NCBI GenBank assembly: GCA_026225945.1
Contig: JAMJFZ010000070.1
Span: 1,054,001 to 1,118,000, forward strand
DNA: 64,000 bases
Source of the DNA: Cricetomys ansorgei
Lineage: Eukaryota > Chordata > Mammalia > Rodentia > Nesomyidae
Direction of reading: 5' to 3'
The translations under genes were made by a program, and so were the position numbers. Below are positions 34,000 through 48,300 of this stretch, in pieces; positions within the stretch are counted from its first letter, which is position 1; the number at the start of each line of letters is the position of its first letter. Under the pieces are notes generated by a model. The model saw only the letters and a program-made list of their open reading frames with translations. It did no database searches and had not been told where the DNA came from.

Positions 34000-36900
34000 C
34001 ACATGAGTGCTCTGTGGACTCTGGTCCCTGGGCCTTGGGCATGGGCCCCTGGAGAGAAAAGATGAAGGCACCTTTAGAGAGCTTCCAGCGAGGAGGTCAC
34101 TGAGGAGGGCCACCCTGGTGGCACCAGTGAGAAGTGTGTTGTGCCTTGTGTGTTGGTACCCGTGGGTCCTTCGACTGTCTTCAGAGAGCTCACAGTTGCA
34201 TGTGTGCCACAGGCAGGTGAAAGACACATATGTGCCTGAGAGTGACTTGGGTGTTTGCAGACAGGAAAGGGAACCCAGGATCCTGAGGGGTGCCTGCTGG
34301 TTTAGGGTGGGTGGGGCTGAGGGGATGGGGCTAAGTGGGGGGATTGAGGCTGTGACAGACTCAGAGAGAGCTCATAATGGTTGCCTGGCAATGCCTAGGA
34401 GACAGGAAACCTGGGGTCCCATGCTGGGGCCTGGTAGGCAAGGTGGGCAGATGAGATGGCATGTTTCTGGTTTTGATATGTCCTTGTCTCCACATCAGGA
34501 TCCTTCCTGGGTGGCCTGCCTCTGCCTTTGAGGTTGTGGATGTCTCAGGCCCCTGGTGACCCCTGCTGGGGGTGTTGCCCTCAGCCACCATCTGAACCCT
34601 GATGACAGGGCACCTGAAGGCACCTTCCTGGATCCATGGGCAAGAAGTCTCGAGGTTTTGGGGGGCCCTTCTCATCTCCCATCAATCAAAGTCAGAGACG
34701 GGAGCCCTCCCAAGGGCACACAGCTGTCTGCTCTGCTTCCATGGCTGAGCCTCCTTCTGCCAGGTGGGAAGGCCTTGCTGGGCTTCCTGGGACCCCTTCG
34801 GGAGGTGTGGTCTTCTCTCCTGACAAGTCATCTGCCCTCCCTCCCCTGTGTCCTGATCTCTGCTACACCAGGATCCTGCTGCCCTACCAGCCAAGGTTCA
34901 GGCTGCCAGGGGATGGCGTAGGGTAGGGTGAGGGTCTTTGGCAGGTGGCCTTGACGGGGGACACTGTTGTGGACAGGCTCCCACAGAGTTAGCACACCCA
35001 AGTCCTGCAAGGCAGCTCTCCTGGTCATGCAGATGGAGTGAGTTCAGTCCAAGGCAGCTGGATCCTGCCTGGGGGCACCTAATCAAGACCCAGCTCCTGG
35101 TCCCCTCGTCCCCTGGTCCTGGAGTCCACCTTGTTTGAGTCTGAGGGTGCTCCCCTGTGGTTCCAGATTGCCATGGGGTTCTCCTACGATTCCCTCTGGG
35201 ATCTCATCAGAGAGGACCTTCAGGGACTCCCTGGCACCCAGAATGGCTTGGAGTGTAACATGGCATTGCATTTGAGGAGCCCCACCTTCCCACCCCCGTA
35301 CTCAGCTCCCCACTGTGGTCTGCTACACTCAAGTCCTAGGCTCACCACGTTTCCTGACCCATCCCCCGGGGCGAGAAGCCCCTCACCCTCCTGCAAAGCT
35401 CCACACATGGTTTAGGATCCCCCCAGGTACAGGGTTTGTGCCCCATCTCTGACCAGTCCCTGCCCAGAACATTGGTGGCCATTTTGAAGTCCAGTGACGG
35501 CTGAGCCAGAGTATGGCTCTTCTTTTTTTCTTGAAAAGTTTTTGTTCAGGTATAGGCCTAGGGAGTGGAGCCAGATCCCTAGGTAGTCTGCTTTCTGGGT
35601 ATACTACTGCCATCAAACAGAATGGTTATGCTGATCCCACTGGCAGGTCCCTGTGCTGCTCCTGGACATGGAGGCAAGCAAGCTAGCACCGCCAGGGTCT
35701 TGGCTGCAGCAGAAGGACTAGTGGGTCTCCCTCCAGCAGACTTGGCACCCCAGGAGAGCCGTGGGAAAAAACAGGGTCTTGGAGACCAATGACCTGGGAG
35801 GCCACAGCCCGCCCCAGAGGTAGCAGGGAACCACAGGGCTTGGCCTGCTCCAGGAGGGAAGCACCTCCTCCTGGTACTGTGGCAGCCAAGTCTGCTCCCA
35901 TGAGAGGATCTTCCTGCCAGGGACCCTGGGTCAGGGGCTGTGTGTGGGTTGAGGCTGTGGAATTAGTGTAGCCTGCCAGTGGGCAGGAGCCCACTGTGGA
36001 GGACCCCCTATCTTTTGGTTTAGGCTCGCCAGCAGCACCCACAACTCACACACTGCTCTCGCTCCCTCCTCCATAACACCACCTCAGAATCTTTTCAGGG
36101 CTGTTCTCAGGCTGTCAAGGCCAAATAGCCAATGTCACCAAAGAACCTCCATCCATTTCACTCCATCCCTGCCTTCCTCATTCCCTCCTCTCCTCTCTCT
36201 TCTCCTTCTGCATCACATTCTCTCTGCCTTCCTAATTTTTTCTTTGCATTTCATTTTTGTTCCCCCCCCTTTATTTTTTATATATTGCTTTTTTGCTTTT
36301 TGGTTTTTTTTTTTGTCCTTTGGACATTGGATTCTGTTTGAGTAGGACTGCAGGTGAAGTTGAAGGACAAGGCCCTGTCAGGAAATGTATCTACCCTACA
36401 GCCACATGCCCAGAGTCTTAGAAGCAGACTGGGAGGCAACAGCAAGGACAGAGGCCACCTGGTTGTGTGTAGTTGGTGGGCCCAAGGCAGGCTAGTGTGT
36501 GGCTCAGGGTGAGTCTTAGTAGAAGCAGCCAGAGTGGGGTGTGGACTGAAGGGCGCCCTGCCTCCCCTAACCAACCCCCTCCCTGCGATGCCCAACACCT
36601 ATGCGGGCAGCCCACTTGCGGGTTCAATGACGAGGTCACCTTGCCTAACCGCCAGGGAGAACTAACACCCAGGTCGAAGGGTGGACAAGCCCCTTGTCCT
36701 GCTCTTCCCTGTCCAGGGATCTCGGGTGGAAGAACGGTTAGTTAGAGGACGCTCTAAAGTGAACAGACTGTATTCTGTGAACAGACGGTTCCAAGGAGAC
36801 CTTGTCTGTTTGTATTAGGGTGTTGTGAGTGTGTGTGTGTGTATTTGTGTGTGTTTGTGTCGTCCTGGGAGTTTGTGGCCGTGCTTGTGGGTGTTTGTGT

Positions 36901-37591
36901 TTATACCTGATGAGTCCACTGGAGAGGAAGGTAGGCCCCAGGGAGCATAGAGGCAGCGCCATAGAGTCCAGGTGTGTGGCAGTCATGGTGGTCAGCTCGG
37001 AGCAGTGGGGGAAGTAACAGGTGAGTTTGAAGGGGAGGACCCTCGGGGCCCTATACCTCATCAGCCGCTCAGGTGGGCGTGAGATAGGGACTGATCCAGG
37101 CCGGGATGGCTGTGAGAGCCTGTGACTGGGCCTGGCCTGAAGATCAGACCGGTGGCCTGGCAATGGTATGGGAAGTGGCAAGACCCATCCTCGGGTGGCA
37201 GGCCTGGCACCTCTGAGAACTCGGAACAGGCCTGGCCCCAGGTAGCTAGCTAGCTTGCTCCCTTTCCAGCATCAGGGAGACTGCCTAGGTGAGGCGTGGC
37301 AGAGAGGGAGAGTAGGAAAGCAAGGACTGGGCCTACTCCTGGAGGCAGCCAAAGAGGTCTGTTTCTAGAGGGCATCGTGGAAGTTCTCAGGCCTGTGGAG
37401 GCAGGCGTCTGGACTCTCTCTCAGCTCCTAGAAGGAAGGAAAGGTTCCTGTTGGGTCGTGGTGTGCCTTCCCCAAGGGAACAGGGTATATGGTCTGGCAT
37501 CAGACAGGCCTGTCTGCCCTGGATACTCTCTGGCTAGCACTGTATATAGGAGAGTTGTAGGTTGAGGGGAAAGGAGATAAAGGGAGAGGGT

Positions 37592-37626
<35 letters not shown>

Positions 37627-37789
37627 TAGTATAGGGAAGTGAGAAGGAGAGGAGAGAGAGAGAGACACAGAGAGACACAGAGACAGATGGGTGTGTGTGT
37701 GGGTGTACAATCCCTGCTTGTGAGGCTGGGGGATGTATTTGTCTTTGTTGTTGATTTTGCATGTAGCCTGGTGGTCAAGCTCATTCATT
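34000..37789 (+). repeat. Repeat unit 10, B subfamily
   Basis: Unit of 3790 bp, fully B-type from its start (aaagatgaag, cttccagcg, tcactgagg, ggccaccctgg). It keeps the A-type gacgggggac (about 34954) and agtctcgagg (about 34645), which are lost further right, so it represents an early B form. The GA tract is expanded to (GA)15 (about 37593-37622). The site near 36627 reads caatgacgagg, a form shared only with unit 12. Confidence 0.94.
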
Positions 37790-40700
37790 CACATGAGTGC
37801 TCTGTGGACTCTGGTCCCTGGGCCTTGGGCATGGGCCCCTGGAGAGAAAAGATGAAGGCACCTTTAGAGAGCTTCCAGCGAGGAGGTCACTGAGGAGGGC
37901 CACCCTGGTGGCACCAGTGAGAAGTGTGTTGTGCCTTGTGTGTGGTACCCGTGGGTCCCTTCGACTGTCTTCAGAGAGCTCACAGTTGCATGTGTGCCAC
38001 AGGCAGGTGAAAGACACATATGTGCCTGAGAGTGACTTGGGTGTTTGCAGACAGGAAAGGGAACCCAGGATCCTGAGGGGTGCCTGCTGGTTAGGGTGGG
38101 TGGGGGCTGAGGGGATGGGGCTAAGTGGGGGGAATGAGGCTGTGACAGACTCAGAGAGAGCTCATAATGGTTGCCTGGCAATGCCTAGGAGACAGGTAAC
38201 CTGGGGCCCCATGCTGGGGCCTGGTAGGCAAGGTGGCAGATGAGATGGCATGTTTCTGGTTTTGATATGTCCTTGTCTCCACATCAGGATCCTTCCTGGG
38301 TGGCCTGCCTCTGCCTTTGAGGTTGTGGATGTCTCAGGCCCCTGGTGACCCCTGCTGGGGGTGTTGCCCTCAGCCACCATCTGAACCCTGATGACAGGGC
38401 ACCTGAAGGCACCTTCCTGGATCCATGGGCAAGAAGTCTCGAGGTTTTGGGGGGCCCTTCTCATCTCCCATCAATCAAAGTCAGAGACTGGAGCCCTCCC
38501 AAGGGCACACAGCTGTCTGCTCTGCTTCCATGGCTGAGCCTCCTTCTGCCAGGTGGGAAGGCCTTGCTGGGCTTCTGGGACCCCTTCGGGAGGTGTGGTC
38601 TTCTCTCCTGACAAGTCATCTGCCCTCCCTCCCCTGTGTCCTGATCTCTGCTACACCAGGATCCTGCTGCCCTACCAGCCAAGGTTCAGGCTGCCAGGGG
38701 ATGGCGTAGGGTAGGGTGAGGGTCTTTGGCAGGTGGCCTTGACCTGGGACACTGTTGTGGACAGGCTCCCACAGAGTTAGCACACCCAAGTCCTGCAAGG
38801 CAGCTCTCCTGGTCATGCAGATGGAGTGAGTTCAGTCCAAGGCAGCTGGATCCTGCCTGGGGGCACCTGAATCAAGACCCAGCTCCTGGTCCCCTCGTCC
38901 CCTGGTCCTGGAGTCCACCTTGTTTGAGTCTGAGGGTGCTCCCCTGTGGTTCCAGATTGCCATGGGGTTCTCCTACGATTCCCTCTGGGATCTCATCAGA
39001 GAGGACCTTCAGGGACTCCCTGGCACCCAGAATGGCTTGGAGTGTAACATGGCATTGCATTTGAGGAGCCCCCACCTTCCCACCCCCGTACTCCGCTCCC
39101 CACTGTGGTCTGCTACACTCAGGTCCTAGGCTCACCACGTTTCCTGACCCATCCCCCGGGGCGAGAAGCCCCTCACCCTCCTGCAAAGCTCCCCACGTGG
39201 TTAGGATCCCCCCAGGTACAGGGTTTGTGCCCCATCTCTGACCAGTCCCTGCCCAGAACATTGGTGGCCATTTTGAAGTCCAGTGACGGCTGAGCCAGCG
39301 TATGGCTCTTCTTTTTTTCTTGAAAAGTTTTTTGCTCAGGTATAGGCCTAGGGAGTGGAGCCAGAGCCCTAGGTAGTCTGGCTTTCTGGGTGTACTACTG
39401 CCATCAAACAGAATGGTTATGCTGATCCCACTGGCAGGTCCCTGTGCTGCTCCTGGACATGGAGGCAAGCAAGCTAGCACCGCCAGGGTCTTGGCTGCAG
39501 CAGAAGGACTAGTGGGTCTCCCTCCAGCAGACTTGGCACCCCAGGAGAGCCGTGGGAAAAAACAGGGTCTTGGAGACCAATGACCTGGGAGGCCACAGCC
39601 CGCCCCAGAGGTAGCAGGGAACCACAGGGCTTGGCCTGCTCCAGGAGGGAAGCACCTCCTCCTGGTACTGTGGCAGCCACGTCTGCTCCCATGAGAGGAT
39701 CTTCCTGCCAGGGACCCTGGGTCAGGGGCTGTGTGTGGGTTGAGGCTGTGGAATTAGTGTAGCCTGCCAGTGGGCAGGAGCCCACTGTGGAGGACCCCCT
39801 ATCTTTTGGTTTAGGCTCGCCAGCAGCACCCACAACTCACACACTGCTCTCGCTCCCTCCTCCATAACACCACCTCAGAATCTTTTCAGGGCTGTTCTCA
39901 GGCTGTCAAGGCCAAATAGCCAATGTCACCAGAGAACCTCCATCCATTTCACTCCATCCCTGCCTTCCTCATTCCCTCCTCTCCTCTCTCTTCTCCTTCT
40001 GCATCACATTCTCTCTGCCTTCCTAATTTTTTCTTTGCATTTCATTTTTGTTCCCCCCCCTTTATTTTTTATATATTGCTTTTTTGCTTTTTGGTTTTTT
40101 TTTTTGTCCTTTGGACATTGGATTCTGTTTGAGTAGGACTGCAGGTGAAGTTGAAGGACAAGGCCCTGTCAGGAAATGTATCTACCCTACAGCCACATGC
40201 CCAGAGTCTTAGAAGCAGACTGGGAGGCAACAGCAAGGACAGAGGCCACCTGGTTGTGTGTAGTTGGTGGGCCCAAGGCAGGCTAGTGTGTGGCTCAGGG
40301 TGAGTCTTAGTAGAAGCAGCCAGAGTGGGGTGTGGACTGAAGGGCGCCCTGCCTCCCCTAACCAACCCCTCCCTGCGATGCCCAACACCTATGCGGGCAG
40401 CCCACTTGCGGGTTCAAGCTGACGAGGTCACCTTGCCTAACCGCCAGGGAGAACTAACACCCAGGTCGAAGGGTGGACAAGCCCCTTGTCCTGCTCTTCC
40501 CTGTCCAGGGATCTCGGGTGGAAGAACGGTTAGTTAGAGGACGCTCTAAAGTGAACAGACTGTATTCTGTGAACAGACGGTTCCAAGGAGACCTTGTCTG
40601 TTTGTATTAGGGTGTTGTGAGTGTGTGTGTGTATTTGTGTGTGTTTGTGTCGTCCTGGGAGTTTGTGGCCGTGCTTGTGGGTGTTTGTGTTTATACCTGA

Positions 40701-41573
40701 TGAGTCCACTGGAGAGGAAGGTAGGCCCCAGGGAGCATAGAGGCAGCGCCATAGAGTCCAGGTGTGTGGCAGTCATGGTGGTCAGCTCGGAGCAGTGGGG
40801 GAAGTAACAGGTGAGTTTGAAGGGGAGGACCCTCGGGGCCCTATACCTCATCAGCCGCTCAGGTGGGCGTGAGATAGGGACTGATCCAGGCCGGGATGGC
40901 TGTGAGAGCCTGTGACTGGGCCTGGCCTGAAGATCAGACCGGTGGCGTGGCAATGGTATGGGAAGTGGCAAGACCCATCCTCGGGTGGCAGGCCTGGCAC
41001 CTCTGAGAACTCGGAACAGGCCTGGCCCCAGGTAGCTAGCTAGCTTGCTCCCTTTCCAGCATCAGGGAGACTGCCTAGGTGAGGCGTGGCAGAGAGGGAG
41101 AGTAGGAAAGCAAGGACTGGGCCTACTCCTGGAGGCAGCCAAAGAGGTCTGTTTCTAGAGGGCATCCTGGAAGTTCTCAGGCCTGTGGAGGCAGGCGTCT
41201 GGACTCTCTCTCAGCTCCTAGAAGGAAGGAAAGGTTCCTGTTGGGTCGTGGTGTGCCTTCCCCAAGGGAACAGGGTATATGGTCTGGCATCAGACAGGCC
41301 TGTCTGCCCTGGATACTCTCTGGCTAGCACTGTATATAGGAGAGTTGTAGGTTGAGGGGAAAGGAGATAAAGGGAGAGGGTCTGAGAGAGAGAGAGAGAG
41401 AGAGAGATCTTAGTATAGGGAAGTGAGAAGGAGAGGAGAGAGAGAGAGACACAGAGAGACACAGAGACAGATGGGTGTGTGTGTGGGTGTACAATCCCTG
41501 CTTGTGAGGCTGGGGGATGTATTTGTCTTTGTTGTTGATTTTGCATGTAGCCTGGTGGTCAAGCTCATTCGTT
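37790..41573 (+). repeat. Repeat unit 11, B subfamily
   Basis: Unit of 3784 bp. Private changes are an extra base in cacctgaatc (about 38865), loss of a C in gcttctggg (about 38571), and the form caagctgacg (about 40416), which is intermediate between caatgacg of units 10/12 and cagctgacg of units 13-17. The GA tract is (GA)12. The longest open frame of the window (202 codons, minus strand, 38872-39480) falls here, but it exists only because of unit-specific indels. Confidence 0.94.
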
Positions 41574-44500
41574 CACATGAGTGCTCTGTGGACTCTGGTC
41601 CCTGGGCCTTGGGCATGGGCCCCTGGAGAGAAAAGATGAAGGCACCTTTAGAGAGCTTCCAGCGAGGAGGTCACTGAGGAGGGCCACCCTGGTGGCACCA
41701 GTGAGAAGTGTGTTGTGCCTTGTGTGTAGGTGCCCGTGGGACCCTTCGACTGTCTTCAGAGAGCTCACAGTTGCATGTGTGCCTAGACCCGGCCACAGGC
41801 AGGTGAAAGACACATATGTGCCTGAGAGTGACTTGGGTGTTTGCAGACAGGAAAGGGAACCCAGGATCCTGAGGGGTGCCTGCTGGTTAGGGTGGGTGGG
41901 GGCTGAGGGGATGGGGCTAAGTGGGGGGAATGAGGTTGTGACAGACTCAGAGAGAGCTCATAATGGTTGCCTGGCAATGCCTAGGAGACAGGTAAACCTG
42001 GGGCCCCATGCTGGGGCCTGGTAGGCAAGGTGGCAGATGAGATGGCATGTTTCTGGTTTTGATATGTCCTTGTCTCCACATCAGGATCCTTCCTGGGTGG
42101 CCTGCCTCTGCCTTTGAGGTTGTGGATGTCTCAGGCCCCTGGTGACCCCTGCTGGGGGTGTTGCCCTCAGCCACCATCTGAACCCTGATGACAGGGCACC
42201 TGAAGGCACCTTCCTGGATCCATGGGCAAGAAGACTCGAGGTTTTGGGGGCCCTTCTCATCTCCCATCAATCAAAGTCAGAGACTGGAGCCCTCCCAAGG
42301 GCACACAGCTGTCTGCTCTGCTTCCATGGCTGAGCCTCCTTCTGCCAGGTGGGAAGGCCTTGCTGGGCTTCCTGGGACCCCTTCGGGAGGTGTGGTCTTC
42401 TCTCCTGACAAGTCATCTGCCCTCCCTCCCCTGTGTCCTGATCTCTGCTACACCAGGATCCTGCTGCCCTACCAGCCAAGGTTCAGGCTGCCAGGGGATG
42501 GCGTAGGGTAGGGTGAGGGTCTTTGGCAGGTGGCCTTGACCTGGGACACTGTTGTGGACAGGCTCCCACAGAGTTAGCACACCCAAGTCCTGCAAGGCAG
42601 CTCTCGTGGTCATGCAGATGGAGTGAGTTCAGTCCAAGGCAGCTGGATCCTGCCTGGGGGCACCTAATCAAGACCCAGCTCCTGGTCCCCTCGTCCCCTG
42701 GTCCTGGAGTCCACCTTGTTTGAGTCTGAGGGTGCTCCCCTGTGGTCCAGATTGCCATGGGGTTCTCCTACGATTCCCTCTGGGATCTCATCAGAGAGGA
42801 CCTTCAGGGACTCCCTGGCACCCAGAATGGCTTGGAGTGTAACATGGCATTGCATTTGAGGAGCCCCCACCTTCCCACCCCCGGTACTCCGCTCCCCACT
42901 GTGGTCTGCTACACTCAGGTCCTAGGCTCACCACGTTTCCTGACCCATCCCCCGGGGCGAGAAGCCCCTCACCCTCCTGCAAAGCTCCCCACGTGGTTAG
43001 GATCCCCCAGGTACAGGGTTTGTGCCCCATCTCTGACCAGTCCCTGCCCAGAACATTGGTGGCCATTTTGAAGTCCAGTGGCGGCTGAGCCAGCGTATGG
43101 CTCTTCTTTTTTTCTTGAAAAGTTTTTGCTCAGGTATAGGCCTAGGGAGTGGAGCCAGGCTCCCTAGGTAGTCTGCTTTCTGGGTATACTACTGCCATCA
43201 AGCAGAATGGTTATGCTGATCCCACTGGCAGGTCCCTGTGCTGCTCCTGGACATGGAGGCAAGCAGGCTAAGCACCGCCAGGGTCTTGGCTGCAGCAGAA
43301 GGACTAGTGGGTCTCCCTCCAGCAGACTTGGCACCCCAGGAGAGCCGTGGGAAAAAACAGGGTCTTGGAGACCCGTGACCTGGGAGGCCACAGCCTGCCC
43401 CAGAGGTAGCAGGGAACCACAGGGCTTGGCCTGCTCCAGGAGGGAAGCACCTCCTCCTGGTACTGTGGCAGCCACGTCTGCTCCCATGAGAGGATCTTCC
43501 TGCCAGGGACCCTGGGTCAGGGGCTGTGTGTGGGTTGAGGCTGTGGAATTAGTGTAGCCTGCCAGTGGGCAGGAGCCCACTGTGGAGGACCCCCTATCTT
43601 TTGGTTTAGGCTCGCCAGCAGCACCCACAACTCACACACTGCTCTCGCTCCCTCCTCCATAACACCACCTCAGAATCTTTTCAGGGCTGTTCTCAGGCTG
43701 TCAAGGCCAAATAGCCAATGTCACCAAAGAACCTCCATCCATTTCACTCCATCCCTGCCTTCCTCATTCCCTCCTCTCCTCTCTCTTCTCCTTCTGCATC
43801 ACATTCTCTCTGCCTTCCTAATTTTTTCTTTGCATTTCATTTTTGTTCCCCCCCCCTTTATTTTTTATATATTGCTTGTTTGCTTTTTGGTTTTTTTTTT
43901 GTCCTTTGGACATTGGGATTCTGTTTGAGTAGGACTGCAGGTGAAGTTGAAGGACAAGGCCCTGTCAGGAAATGTATCTACCCTACAGCCACATGCCCAG
44001 AGTCTTAGAAGCAGACTGGGAGGCAACAGCAAGGACAGAGGCCACCTGGTTGTGTGTAGTTGGTGGGCCCAAGGCAGGCTAGTGTGTGGCTCAGGGTGAG
44101 TCTTAGTAGAAGCAGCCAGAGTGGGGTGTGGACTGAAGGGCGCCCTGCCTCCCCTAACCAACCCCCTCCCTGCGATGCCCAACACCTATGCGGGCAGCCC
44201 ACTTGCGGGTTCAATGACGAGGTCACCTTGCCTAACCGCCAGGGAGAACTAACACCCAGGTCGAAGGGTGGACAAGCCCCTTGTCCTGCTCTTCCCTGTC
44301 CAGGGATCTCGGGTGGAAGAACGGTTAGTTAGAGGACGCTCTAAAGTGAACAGACTGTATTCTGTGAACAGACGGTTCCAAGGAGACCTTGTCTGTTTGG
44401 ATTAGGGTGTTGTGAGTGTGTGTGTGTGTATTTGTGTGTGTTTGTGTCGTCCTGGGAGTTTGTGGCCGTGCTTGTGGGTGTTTGTGTTTATACCTGATGA

Positions 44501-45369
44501 GTCCACTGGAGAGGAAGGTAGGCCCCAGGGAGCATAGAGGCAGCGCCATAGAGTCCAGGTGTGTGGCAGTCATGGTGGTCAGCTCGGAGCAGTGGGGGAA
44601 GTAACAGGTGAGTTTGAAGGGGAGGACCCTCGGGGCCCTATACCTCATCAGCCGCTCAGGTGTGGCGTGAGATAGGGACTGATCCAGGCCGGGATGGCTG
44701 TGAGAGCCTGTGACTGGGCCTGGCCTGAAGATCAGACCGGTGGCGTGGCAATGGTATGGGAAGTGGCAAGACCCATCCTCGGGTGGCAGGCCTGGCACCT
44801 CTGAGAACTCGGAACAGGCCTGGCCCCAGGTAGCTAGCTAGCTTGCTCCCTTTCCAGCATCAGGGAGACTGCCTAGGTGAGGCGTGGCAGAGAGGGAGAG
44901 TAGGAAAGCAAGGACTGGGCCTACTCCTGGAGGCAGCCAAAGAGGTCTGTTTCTAGAGGGCATCCTGGAAGTTCTCAGGCCTGTGGAGGCAGGCGTCTGG
45001 ACTCTCTCTCAGCTCCTAGAAGGAAGGAAAGGTTCCTGTTGGGTCGTGGTGTGCCTTCCCCAAGGGAACAGGGTATATGGTCTGGCATCAGACAGGCCTG
45101 TCTGCCCTGGATACTCTCTGGCTAGCACTGTATATAGGAGAGTTGTAGGTTGAGGGGAAAGGAGATAAAGGGAGAGGGTCTGAGAGAGAGAGAGAGAGAG
45201 AGATCTTAGTATAGGGAAGTGAGAAGGAGAGGAGAGAGAGAGAGACACAGAGAGACACAGAGACAGATGGGTGTGTGTGTGGGTGTACAATCCCTGCTTG
45301 TGAGGCTGGGGGATGTATTTGACTTTGTTGTTGATTTTGCATGTAGCCTGGTGGTCAAGCTCATTCATT
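41574..45369 (+). repeat. Repeat unit 12, B subfamily with 11-bp insertion
   Basis: Unit of 3796 bp. It has an 11-bp insertion (ctagacccggc) inside gtgtgccacagg at about 41782-41793; the same insertion recurs in units 15, 16 and 17. It has agactcgagg (about 42232), which replaces agtctcgagg from here rightwards. The GT tract near 44414 is longer than in units 11 and 13. The GA tract is (GA)11. Confidence 0.94.
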
Positions 45370-48300
45370 CACATGAGTGCTCTGTGGACTCTGGTCCCTG
45401 GGCCTTGGGCATGGGCCCCTGGAGAGAAAAGATGAAGGCACCTTTAGAGAGCTTCCAGCGAGGAGGTCACTGAGGAGGGCCACCCTGGTGGCACCAGTGA
45501 GAAGTGTGTTGTGCCTTGTGTGTAGGTGCCCGTGGGACCCTTCGACTGTCTTCAGAGAGCTCACAGTTGCATGTGTGCCTGCCACAGGCAGGTGAAAGAC
45601 ACATATGTGCCTGAGAGTGACTTGGGTGTTTGCAGACAGGAAAGGGAACCCAGGATCCTGAGGGTGCCTGCTGGTTAGGGTGGGTGGGGGCTGAGGGGAT
45701 GGGGCTAAGTGGGGGGAATGAGGTTGTGACAGACTCAGAGAGAGCTCATAATGGTTGCCTGGCAATGCCTAGGAGACAGGTAACCTGGGGCCCCATGCTG
45801 GGGCCTGGTAGGCAAGGGGGCAGATGAGATGGCATGTTTCTGGTTTTGATATGTCCTTGTCTCCACATCAGGATCCTTCCTGGGTGGCCTGCCTCTGCCT
45901 TTGAGGTTGTGGATGTCTCAGGCCCCTGGTGACCCCTGCTGGGGGTGTTGCCCTCAGCCACCATCTGAACCCTGATGACAGGGCACCTGAAGGCACCTTC
46001 CTGGATCCATGGGCAAGAAGACTCGAGGTTTTGGGGGCCCTTCTCATCTCCCATCAATCAAAGTCAGAGACTGGAGCCCTCCCAAGGGCACACAGCTGTC
46101 TGCTCTGCTTCCATGGCTGAGCCTCCTTCTGCCAGGTGGGAAGGCCTTGCTGGGCTTCCTGGGACCCCTTCGGGAGGTGTGGTCTTCTCTCCTGACAAGT
46201 CATCTGCCCTCCCTCCCCTGTGTCCTGATCTCTGCTACACCAGGATCCTGCTGCCCTACCAGCCAAGGTTCAGGCTGCCAGGGGATGGCGTAGGGTAGGG
46301 TGAGGGTCTTTGGCAGGTGGCCTTGACCTGGGACACTGTTGTGGACAGGCTCCCACAGAGTTAGCACACCCAAGTCCTGCAAGGCAGCTCTCGTGGTCAT
46401 GCAGATGGAGTGAGTTCAGTCCAAGGCAGCTGGATCCTGCCTGGGTGCACCGAATCAAGACCCAGCTCCTGGTCCCCTCGTCCTCCTGGTCCTGGAGTCC
46501 ACCTTGTTTGAGTCTGAGGGTGCTCCCCATGTGGTCCATATTGCCATGGGGTTCTCCTACGATTCCCTCTGTGTGATCTCATCAGAGAGGACCTTCAGGG
46601 ACTCCCTGGCACCCAGAATGGCATGGAGTGTAACATGGCATTGCATTTGAGGAGCCCCCCCACCTTCCCACCCCGTACTCTGCTCCCCACTGTGGTCTGC
46701 TACACTCAGGTCCTAGGCTCACCACGTTTCCTGACCCATCCCCCGGGGCGAGAAGCCCCTCACCCTCCTCCTGCAAGCTCCACACATGGTTAGGATCCCC
46801 CCAGGTACAGGGTTTGTGCCCCATCTCTGACCAGTCCCTGCCCAGAACATTGGTGGCCATTTTGAAGTCCAGTGGCGGCTGAGCCAGCGTATGGCTCTTC
46901 TTTTTTTCTTGAAAAGTTTTTTGCTCAGGTATAGGCCTAGGGAGTGGAGCCAGACTCCCTAGGTAGTCTGCTTTCTGGGTATACTACTGCCATCAAGCAG
47001 AATGGTTATGCTGATCCCACCGGCAGGTCCCTGTGCTGCTCCTGGACATGGAGGCAAGCAGCTAAGCACCGCCAGGGTCTTGGCTGCAGCAGAAGGACTA
47101 GTGGGTCTCCCTCCAGCAGACTTGGCACCCCAGGAGAGCCGTGGGAAAAAACAGGGTCTTGGAGACCCGTGACCTGGGAGGCCACAGCCCGCCCCAGAGG
47201 TAGCAGGGAACCACAGGGCTTGGCCTGCTCCAGGAGGGAAGCACCTCCTCCCGGTACTGTGGCAGCCACGTCTGCTCCCATGAGAGGATCTTCCTGCCAG
47301 GGACCCTGGGTCAGGGGCTGTGTGTGGGTTGAGGCTGTGGAATTAGTGTAGCCTGCCAGTGGGCAGGAGCCCACTGTGGAGGACCCCCTATCTTTTGGTT
47401 TAGGCTCGCCAGCAGCACCCACAACTCACACACTGCTCTCGCTCCCTCCTCCATAACACCACCTCAGAATCTTTTCAGGGCTGTTCTCAGGCTGTCAAGG
47501 CCAAATAGCCAATGTCACCAAAGAACCTCCATCCATTTCACTCCATCCCTGCCTTCCTCATTCCCTCCTCTCCTCTCTCTTCTCCTTCTGCATCACATTC
47601 TCTCTGCCTTCCTAATTTTTTCTTTGCATTTCATTTTTGTTCCCCCCCCCTTTATTTTTTATATATTGCTTGTTTGCTTTTTGGTTTTTTTTTTTTGTCC
47701 TTTGGACATTGGATTCTGTTTGAGTAGGACTGCAGGTGAAGTTGAAGGACAAGGCCCTGTCAGGAAATGTATCTACCCTACAGCCACATGCCCAGAGTCT
47801 TAGAAGCAGACTGGGAGGCAACAGCAAGGACAGAGGCCACCTGGTTGTGTGTAGTTGGTGGGCCCAAGGCAGGCTAGTGTGTGGCTCAGGGTGAGTCTTA
47901 GTAGAAGCAGCCAGAGTGGGGTGTGGACTGAAGGGCGCCCTGCCTCCCCTAACCAACCCCTCCCTGCGATGCCCAACACCTATGCGGGCAGCCCACTTGC
48001 GGGTTCAGCTGACGAGGTCACCTTGCCTAACCGCCAGGGAGAACTAACACCCAGGTCGAAGGGTGGACAAGCCCCTTGTCCTGCTCTTCCCTGTCCAGGG
48101 ATCTCGGGTGGAAGAACGGTTAGTTAGAGGACGCTCTAAAGTGAACAGACTGTATTCTGTGAACAGACGGTTCCAAGGAGACCTTGTCTGTTTGGATTAG
48201 GGTGTTGTGAGTGTGTGTGTGTATTTGTGTGTGTTTGTGTCGTCCTGGGAGTTTGTGGCCGTGCTTGTGGGTGTTTGTGTTTATACCTGATGAGTCCACT

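Noticed and set aside
38872..39480. Longest open frame (202 codons, minus strand) as a gene
   Set aside because: It exists only in unit 11. Other units break the same stretch into different shorter frames through 1-bp indels, so there is no conserved reading frame.
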